A stretch of 64,000 bases of DNA from Rhizobium gallicum bv. gallicum R602sp (GTDB lineage: Bacteria; Pseudomonadota; Alphaproteobacteria; Rhizobiales; Rhizobiaceae). Positions 59,408-64,000 of this stretch are shown piece by piece. How positions within the stretch are numbered: position 1 is the first letter of the stretch; each line of letters starts with the position of its first letter. A program made the position numbers and the translations under genes. The stretch is taken from assembly GCF_000816845.1 (NCBI RefSeq), contig NZ_CP006877.1, forward strand, positions 4,032,501 through 4,096,500. The letters run 5' to 3'. The notes below the pieces were generated by a model, which had not been told where the DNA came from, ran no database searches, and saw only the letters and a program-made list of their open reading frames with translations.

Positions 59408-59443
59408 GCCCTTCGTATCTATCGGTACGGAGGGCTTTTTATT
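59408..59443 (+). terminator. Terminator after leuB
   Basis: Twelve-pair stem (59408-59419 with 59424-59435, two G-U pairs), TATC loop and TTTTTATT tail, 23 bases past leuB. Confidence 0.88.
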
Positions 59444-59507
59444 GAAGGTATCAGTTCCGGTTCCTATGTCCTGCAAACGACGAAGGGCAAAACGACGAAG
59501 GAATGGA

Positions 59508-60266
59508 ATGAGCAATACCGCCGATCACAAACCAGGCTGCCGATCCTATCTTTGCAAGCGCTACGACGCCCGACGCACGATCCATCGCAGAGTTCCCTGG
59601 AAGGCGTTCACGCTTTCCGCGATCAATGTGGTCGTCATTGCCTTTTTTGTCTTCGACAGACCGCTCGGACAGGCAGCCAAAAGCCTCTCGCCTCCCTTGG
59701 TATCGATCGCCGGCGACGTAACGGATATCGGCCGCCTTGCTTGGATCCTTGCGGGGCTTTGCACCGTTCTTGCTACCGGTTACGCCGTTCGCCGACGGCT
59801 TTGGAAGGTCCGCCGTCAATTCCGCATGGCCTATTTCGTCCAAATGACGGCATATGTCGGGCTTTCCGTCATCCTGGCCAGTGTCTGTGCCAACGCCTTG
59901 AAATTCCTGATCGGGCGGGCGCGTCCGCTTATCTATGAGCAGGAGGGCATTTTCAGTTTCTCGCCCTTGAACATGGATTTCCTGCATCAGAGCTTCCCAT
60001 CAGGTCATTCGGCCAATATCGGCGCGCTCTTTGTGGCACTCATCCTCCTTTTTCCGCACGTCAGGCTCATTTTCATCGGTATCGGGCTCTGGCTCGGTGC
60101 AACCCGCATCATCATCGGCGTCCATTATCCAAGCGATGTCGTAGCGGGACTGGCACTCGGTGCCTGGCTCGCATTTGCCGTCTCAATCCTCTTTGCCCGC
60201 TTCGGCCTGGTCTTTGCTGTCGGTCGCGAAGGCTGGCCTGTGCCACGGCTCAGCAGGCTTATTTGA
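59508..60266 (+). CDS. PAP2-family phosphatase
   Basis: Integral membrane phosphatase of 252 residues with about six spans. The three catalytic motifs are complete: KFLIGRARP, FPSGHSAN and GVHYPSDVVAG. ATG at 59508 follows AAGGAATGGA. Such enzymes act on phosphatidate, undecaprenyl-pyrophosphate or lipid A phosphate in the membrane; which of these is not readable, though a lipid A phosphatase role is possible in rhizobia. Confidence 0.87.
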   Translation: MSNTADHKPGCRSYLCKRYDARRTIHRRVPWKAFTLSAINVVVIAFFVFDRPLGQAAKSLSPPLVSIAGDVTDIGRLAWILAGLCTVLATGYAVRRRLWKVRRQFRMAYFVQMTAYVGLSVILASVCANALKFLIGRARPLIYEQEGIFSFSPLNMDFLHQSFPSGHSANIGALFVALILLFPHVRLIFIGIGLWLGATRIIIGVHYPSDVVAGLALGAWLAFAVSILFARFGLVFAVGREGWPVPRLSRLI

Positions 60267-60440
60267 GTTCTGCGTAAAAAACTGTCGTTACCGTCTGCTG
60301 CCGTTGCTGTTGCTAAAACACTTTTCTAACGGATGACTTTTCGAGGTAGTCATGGATGACCGCGATCGTCTATTCGCGCTACGGGCTCCATTCAACCCGG
60401 GTCCTGACGGACGGCCGACGCCGAAAGGGCTTTTGCGGAT

Positions 60441-60470
60441 AAAAAAACCGGCGCCTTTGGAAGGCGCCGG
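60441..60470 (-). terminator. Terminator of the MHS transporter gene
   Basis: Minus-strand 10-bp stem CCGGCGCCTT/AAGGCGCCGG with a 3-base loop and seven Ts, 30 bases past the transporter stop. Confidence 0.92.
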
Positions 60471-60499
60471 GTCCCGTTTCTCAATTCTGATGGTTTGCC

Positions 60500-62386
60500 T
60501 CAGTCCATCGTGCGGATATCGCGGTCTTTGGTTTCCGGCAGGAAAATCATGCCGATGACCAGGGTGATGCCCGCAAAGATGATCGGGTACCAGAGACCGT
60601 AATAGATGTCGCCCTTGAAGGCGCTCATCGCGAAGGCGGTTGCCGGAAGCAGACCACCGAACCAGCCGTTGCCGATGTGATAGGGCAGCGACATGCCGGT
60701 ATAGCGGATACGGGTCGGGAAGAGCTCGACCAAAAGGGCAGCGATCGGCCCGTAGACCATCGTCACGTAGATGACGAGGACCGTCAGGACAGCGACGACG
60801 CCTACCCAGTTGAGCCTTGCCGGATCGGCAACCATGGTGAAAGCACCAGCGTTGGCGACCGTGTAGACAGCCATGTCGGTGACGCCCTTGGCCTCGTCGG
60901 CTGTCAGCAGCTTGTCGGTCACGAGCTTGGAGGCTGGGACCGTCTCCTTCTGACCTGCACGAAGCGCATCAGCATTGAGAGCCAGCTCCGGATTGGCGGC
61001 GATAAAGGCATCGAGCTTGGATTCCGGAACCTTGGCCGCACCGCGAACCAAGGGGTAGCCAGCGTCGCGAAGCGCGATGTTGATGCCCTTTTCGAACGCG
61101 CCGTTCATGGCTTTCGCCTTATCGCCAGCGGCAGCGGCATCATAGCTGGTAATCGTGTCGTCGGCGATTTTAACCGTGGCGGCTGAACCGGCGGCCCCGC
61201 TGACAACATCATAGGGTACCGAATTCTTCGTCAGGAATGAAGTGGCGATATCGCACGAGGTGGTAAACTTCGCGGTGCCGGTCGGGTTGAACTGGAACTT
61301 GCAATCGCCCGGTGCCGCAGTGACCGTTGCGCGGATCGTGGCCTGTGCCTCTGCAAGCGCCGGATTGGCGAAATTGGTCAGAGCCTTGAACAGCGGGAAG
61401 TAAGTCACCATGGCGAGCAGAAGGCCGGCCATGATGATCGGCTTGCGACCGATCTTGTCGGAAAGCCAGCCGAAGAAGACGAAGAAGCCGGTGCCGAGCA
61501 ACAACGATGCAGCGACCATCAGGTTGGTCGACTGCGCGTCGACTTTCAGGATGTTCTGCAGGAAGAACAACGCGTAGAACTGACCGCAATACCAGACGAC
61601 GGCCTGCCCCATGACGGCGCCAAAGAGCGCAAGCAGCGCCACCTTAGCGTTGCGCCACTGGCCGAAGGCTTCCGTCAGTGGCGCCTTCGAACCCTTACCC
61701 TCGGCCTTCATCTTCTGGAAAGCCGGTGACTCGTTCATCTTCAGACGGATCCAGACGGAAACGCCAAGCAGGACGACCGAGACGAGGAATGGAATACGCC
61801 AGCCCCAGGCGGCGAAATCGGCGGCGCCAAGCATGGACTGGACGAAGAGAATGATCAGCAGCGAAAGGAACAGGCCGAGCGTTGCCGTCGTCTGGATCCA
61901 TGACGTGAAGAAGCCGCGCCGGCCATGCGGCGCATGTTCGGCCACATAGGTCGCTGCACCACCGTATTCGCCGCCGAGCGCCAAGCCCTGCAGCAGGCGC
62001 AGAGCGACCAGGATGATCGGAGCTGCAATACCGATTGACGCCGCACCTGGAAGGATACCGACTAGGAAGGTTGACAGACCCATGATCAGGATCGTGATCA
62101 GGAAGGTATACTTGCGGCCGACCAGATCGCCGAGGCGGCCAAAGACCAATGCGCCGAACGGGCGCACCAGGAAACCCGCTGCAAAGGCGAGCAGCGCGAA
62201 GATGTTTCGCGTCGTTTCCGGATACTGGCTGAAAAAGGTAGCGCCGATATAGGTGGCGAGTGAACCGTAAAGATAGAAGTCATACCATTCGAAAACAGTC
62301 CCGAGCGACGAGGCGAAGATGACCTTCTTCTCCTCGCCTGTCATCGGGCCGACTCTCGCGTCTCCGACGCTTGCGACATTTGCCAT
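60500..62386 (-). CDS. MFS transporter of the metabolite:H+ symporter (MHS) family with a large periplasmic insert
   Basis: Inner-membrane secondary transporter of 628 residues, against about 430-450 for typical MHS members. MHS motifs GTVFEWYDFYLYG, RPFGALVFGRLGDLVGRK, LALGGEYGGAATYVAEHAP and GWLSDKIGRKP are present. About 190 extra residues (336-526) lie between predicted spans 9 and 10, on the periplasmic side, with two cysteines (362, 378) that could pair. Start ATG at 62386 has GGAGG seven bases upstream. Substrate is likely a dicarboxylate or similar organic acid; this is inference. Confidence 0.85.
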   Translation of the reverse strand: MANVASVGDARVGPMTGEEKKVIFASSLGTVFEWYDFYLYGSLATYIGATFFSQYPETTRNIFALLAFAAGFLVRPFGALVFGRLGDLVGRKYTFLITILIMGLSTFLVGILPGAASIGIAAPIILVALRLLQGLALGGEYGGAATYVAEHAPHGRRGFFTSWIQTTATLGLFLSLLIILFVQSMLGAADFAAWGWRIPFLVSVVLLGVSVWIRLKMNESPAFQKMKAEGKGSKAPLTEAFGQWRNAKVALLALFGAVMGQAVVWYCGQFYALFFLQNILKVDAQSTNLMVAASLLLGTGFFVFFGWLSDKIGRKPIIMAGLLLAMVTYFPLFKALTNFANPALAEAQATIRATVTAAPGDCKFQFNPTGTAKFTTSCDIATSFLTKNSVPYDVVSGAAGSAATVKIADDTITSYDAAAAGDKAKAMNGAFEKGINIALRDAGYPLVRGAAKVPESKLDAFIAANPELALNADALRAGQKETVPASKLVTDKLLTADEAKGVTDMAVYTVANAGAFTMVADPARLNWVGVVAVLTVLVIYVTMVYGPIAALLVELFPTRIRYTGMSLPYHIGNGWFGGLLPATAFAMSAFKGDIYYGLWYPIIFAGITLVIGMIFLPETKDRDIRTMD

Positions 62387-62672
62387 TGTCTGTCCTCCAC
62401 AGAGTGATAAGCAACGAGACGCGCCCCAAGCTCTCCTCAAAGCATCCTTGGACGCAACTCGCCTGACGAGAGTGTGACAGAAAAGGATTCGGAGAAAGAG
62501 AGCGGCTTTGGGATTATGACTTTAGTCTAATGCCTATGCACAGATTGTCGCAGGCGAGGCTTCTTCCGGTTTGGGCCGCAACCTCTGCCCAAGTGCTCGA
62601 CAGAGAGCAAGGTTGCAAAAACCTTGACTCCTGTGGAAAACCTTTTATGAGCAACGGCGGAAAGGAATATCC

Positions 62673-62792
62673 ATGGTTCGCGACGAACACGCCATTGCTG
62701 CGCGCAATGATCTGGCACCGGGTGCCGGGATGGATATTGCTGTTCCGGTTTCTTCCAAAACCAAGGCCAAAACGACGACGAAAACCGTCTGA
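62673..62792 (+). CDS. Possible 39-residue protein upstream of asd
   Basis: ATG at 62673 with AAAGGAATATCC upstream opens a frame of 39 residues beginning MVRDEHAIAARND and ending in a Lys/Thr-rich tail with the last residue Val. The composition is protein-like, and the surrounding 515 bases hold no other gene. Too short to judge by eye. Confidence 0.35.
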   Translation: MVRDEHAIAARNDLAPGAGMDIAVPVSSKTKAKTTTKTV

Positions 62793-62901
62793 CGTCTCTG
62801 GCCTGCCGCTCTCTCCCCGGCCCGGCTGGGGACAGGAAGCCGCGATCGTTTCGCGCCTTCCCCCTCACCGGACAGAGGAGAGAAGAGAAAGAGAGCTTGA
62901 A

Positions 62902-63936
62902 ATGGGATTCAAAGTTGCAGTTGCGGGAGCGACCGGAAATGTGGGCCGGGAAATGCTCAACATCCTCTCGGAGCGCGGCTTCCCCGCCGACGAAGTCGTG
63001 GCGCTAGCCTCCGCGCGTTCGCAGGGTACGGAAGTTTCCTACGGTGACCGGACACTGAAGGTTTCCAATCTGGAGAACTACGATTTCTCCGATACCGACA
63101 TCTGCCTGATGTCTGCTGGTGGCGAGGTGTCCAAGAAATTCTCGCCGAAGATCGGCCAGCAGGGATGCGTCGTGATCGACAACTCCTCCGCCTGGCGCTA
63201 CGACGCCGACGTGCCGCTGATCGTTCCTGAAGTGAACCCGGATGCCGTGACGCAGTTCACCAAGCGCAACATCATAGCCAACCCGAATTGCTCGACCGCA
63301 CAACTCGTTGTGGCTTTGAAGCCCCTGCATGACTTCGCCAAGATCAAGCGCGTTGTCGTCTCGACCTACCAGTCGGTTTCCGGCGCAGGCAAGGACGGCA
63401 TGGACGAACTCTTCAACCAGACACGCGCCGTCTTCGTTGCCGATCCGATCGAAAACAAGAAGTTCACGAAGCGCATCGCCTTCAATGTCATTCCCCATAT
63501 CGACGTCTTCATGGAGGATGGCTACACCAAGGAAGAATGGAAGGTTCTAGCCGAGACCAAGAAGATGCTCGACCCGAAAATCAAGGTCACGTGCACGGCG
63601 GTACGCGTTCCGGTTTTCATCGGCCATTCGGAATCGGTCAATATCGAGTTCGAAAACGAGATCACCGCCGATCAGGCGCGCGAGATCCTGCGTGACGCTC
63701 CAGGCTGCCTCGTTATCGATAAGCACGAAAACGGCGGCTATATCACGCCTTACGAATCTGCCGGCGAAGACGCGACCTATATTTCGCGCATCCGCGAAGA
63801 TGCGACCGTCGAGAATGGCCTCAATATATGGGTGGTGTCGGACAACCTACGCAAGGGCGCTGCTCTGAATGCAATCCAGATTGCGGAGCTCCTCGTCAAC
63901 CGCGGGCTGATCAAGCCACGCAAGAAGGCCGCCTGA
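62902..63936 (+). CDS. asd: Aspartate-semialdehyde dehydrogenase
   Basis: Branch-point enzyme of Lys/Met/Thr and diaminopimelate synthesis: NADPH-dependent reduction of aspartyl phosphate. VAVAGATGNVGREML is the NADP site; catalytic Cys in NPNCSTAQLV; VSTYQSVSGAGKDGMDEL and PVFIGHSESVNIEFE (catalytic His) complete it. Length 344. The ATG at 62902 precedes the Rossmann fold directly; a 124-codon upstream extension of the frame is not protein-like. Confidence 0.95.
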   Translation: MGFKVAVAGATGNVGREMLNILSERGFPADEVVALASARSQGTEVSYGDRTLKVSNLENYDFSDTDICLMSAGGEVSKKFSPKIGQQGCVVIDNSSAWRYDADVPLIVPEVNPDAVTQFTKRNIIANPNCSTAQLVVALKPLHDFAKIKRVVVSTYQSVSGAGKDGMDELFNQTRAVFVADPIENKKFTKRIAFNVIPHIDVFMEDGYTKEEWKVLAETKKMLDPKIKVTCTAVRVPVFIGHSESVNIEFENEITADQAREILRDAPGCLVIDKHENGGYITPYESAGEDATYISRIREDATVENGLNIWVVSDNLRKGAALNAIQIAELLVNRGLIKPRKKAA

Positions 63937-63964
63937 CACCAATAATTAACCATACTTTACTATC

Positions 63965-63995
63965 AGCCCCGCATATCACCTGATTATGCGGGGCT
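63965..63995 (+). terminator. Terminator after asd
   Basis: Ten-base stem AGCCCCGCAT/ATGCGGGGCT with an 11-base loop, 28 bases past asd; the T-run lies outside or at the window end. Confidence 0.7.
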
Positions 63996-64000
63996 CCTAC

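Noticed and set aside
60352-60558. 68-codon plus-strand frame
   Set aside because: Runs through the transporter terminator hairpin and into the transporter gene on the other strand.
62530-62901. 124-codon upstream extension of asd
   Set aside because: Not protein-like; the NADP-binding fold starts at 62902, and no ribosome site supports a longer form.

Overview
The window reads as chromosome of an alphaproteobacterium of the Rhizobium etli/leguminosarum type. The grounds are a very long cyclic beta-1,2-glucan synthase (NdvB), an alphaproteobacterial GAAC-N7-GAAC SOS box in front of an imuA-imuB-dnaE2 cassette, a small RNA with the anti-Shine-Dalgarno loops of the rhizobial alpha-r14 ('cuckoo') family, a GGAA-N6-TTCC site of the type linked to rhizobial inositol genes, and the gene order rplU-rpmA-(GNAT pair)-obgE-proB-proA-nadD-(sRNA)-...-rsfS-rlmH-(EnvC-like)-ctpA-(YibQ-like)-rppH. 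I cannot fix the species from sequence reading alone.

Layout. 1-4664: 5' part of ndvB (minus strand, runs off the window). 5.1-5.6 kb: two small orphan genes. 5.7-12.1 kb: one minus-strand operon, M19 dipeptidase plus a complete peptide ABC transporter. 12.2-15.9 kb: three-gene sugar/polyol ABC transporter, probably for myo-inositol. 16.2-19.2 kb: DUF1993 gene, then galE and a phosphonate-monoester-hydrolase/sulfatase gene convergent to it. 19.2-24.6 kb: an accessory islet ending at the 3' side of a tRNA-Ser(CGA): a frameshifted HEPN remnant, a HipBA toxin-antitoxin pair with three phased operators, a decayed IS110 transposase, a DUF6880 gene and a small orphan. 25.1-32.2 kb: ribosomal proteins L21/L27 and the obgE-proBA-nadD housekeeping cluster. 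32.3 kb: antisense-strand sRNA. 33-34.3 kb: orphan TadE/G-like protein. 34.5-37.5 kb: modABC with a convergent single-domain ModE-like regulator. 37.7-43.5 kb: rsfS, rlmH, envelope genes and rppH. 43.9-48.3 kb: an unusual coupled cassette (exported isoaspartyl methyltransferase, membrane-embedded spermidine-synthase-like protein, DUF429-like protein, small ORF). 48.4-49.2 kb: bfd-bfr. 49.5-55.3 kb: SOS mutasome imuA-imuB-dnaE2. 55.5-64 kb: small metallopeptidase, CitE-like lyase, leuD, leuB, PAP2 phosphatase, an MHS-family transporter with a large periplasmic insert, and asd.

How the genes work together. The dipeptidase sits in one operon with the peptide importer, so imported dipeptides can be cleaved directly. 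The inositol-type importer carries its likely operator upstream. proB/proA form a proline pair with overlapping frames. modABC and the ModE-like protein form a molybdate supply/regulation unit with a palindrome in front of modA. imuA-imuB-dnaE2 overlap one another and share one SOS box, as expected for a damage-inducible translesion polymerase. leuD, leuB and asd supply branched-chain and aspartate-family amino acids.

The observations I would follow first are the alpha-r14-like sRNA behind nadD, the three phased hip operators, the exported PCMT plus membrane spermidine-synthase-like cassette, and the tRNA-Ser-linked islet with two decayed elements. Coordinates are from manual reading; start codons are argued individually.
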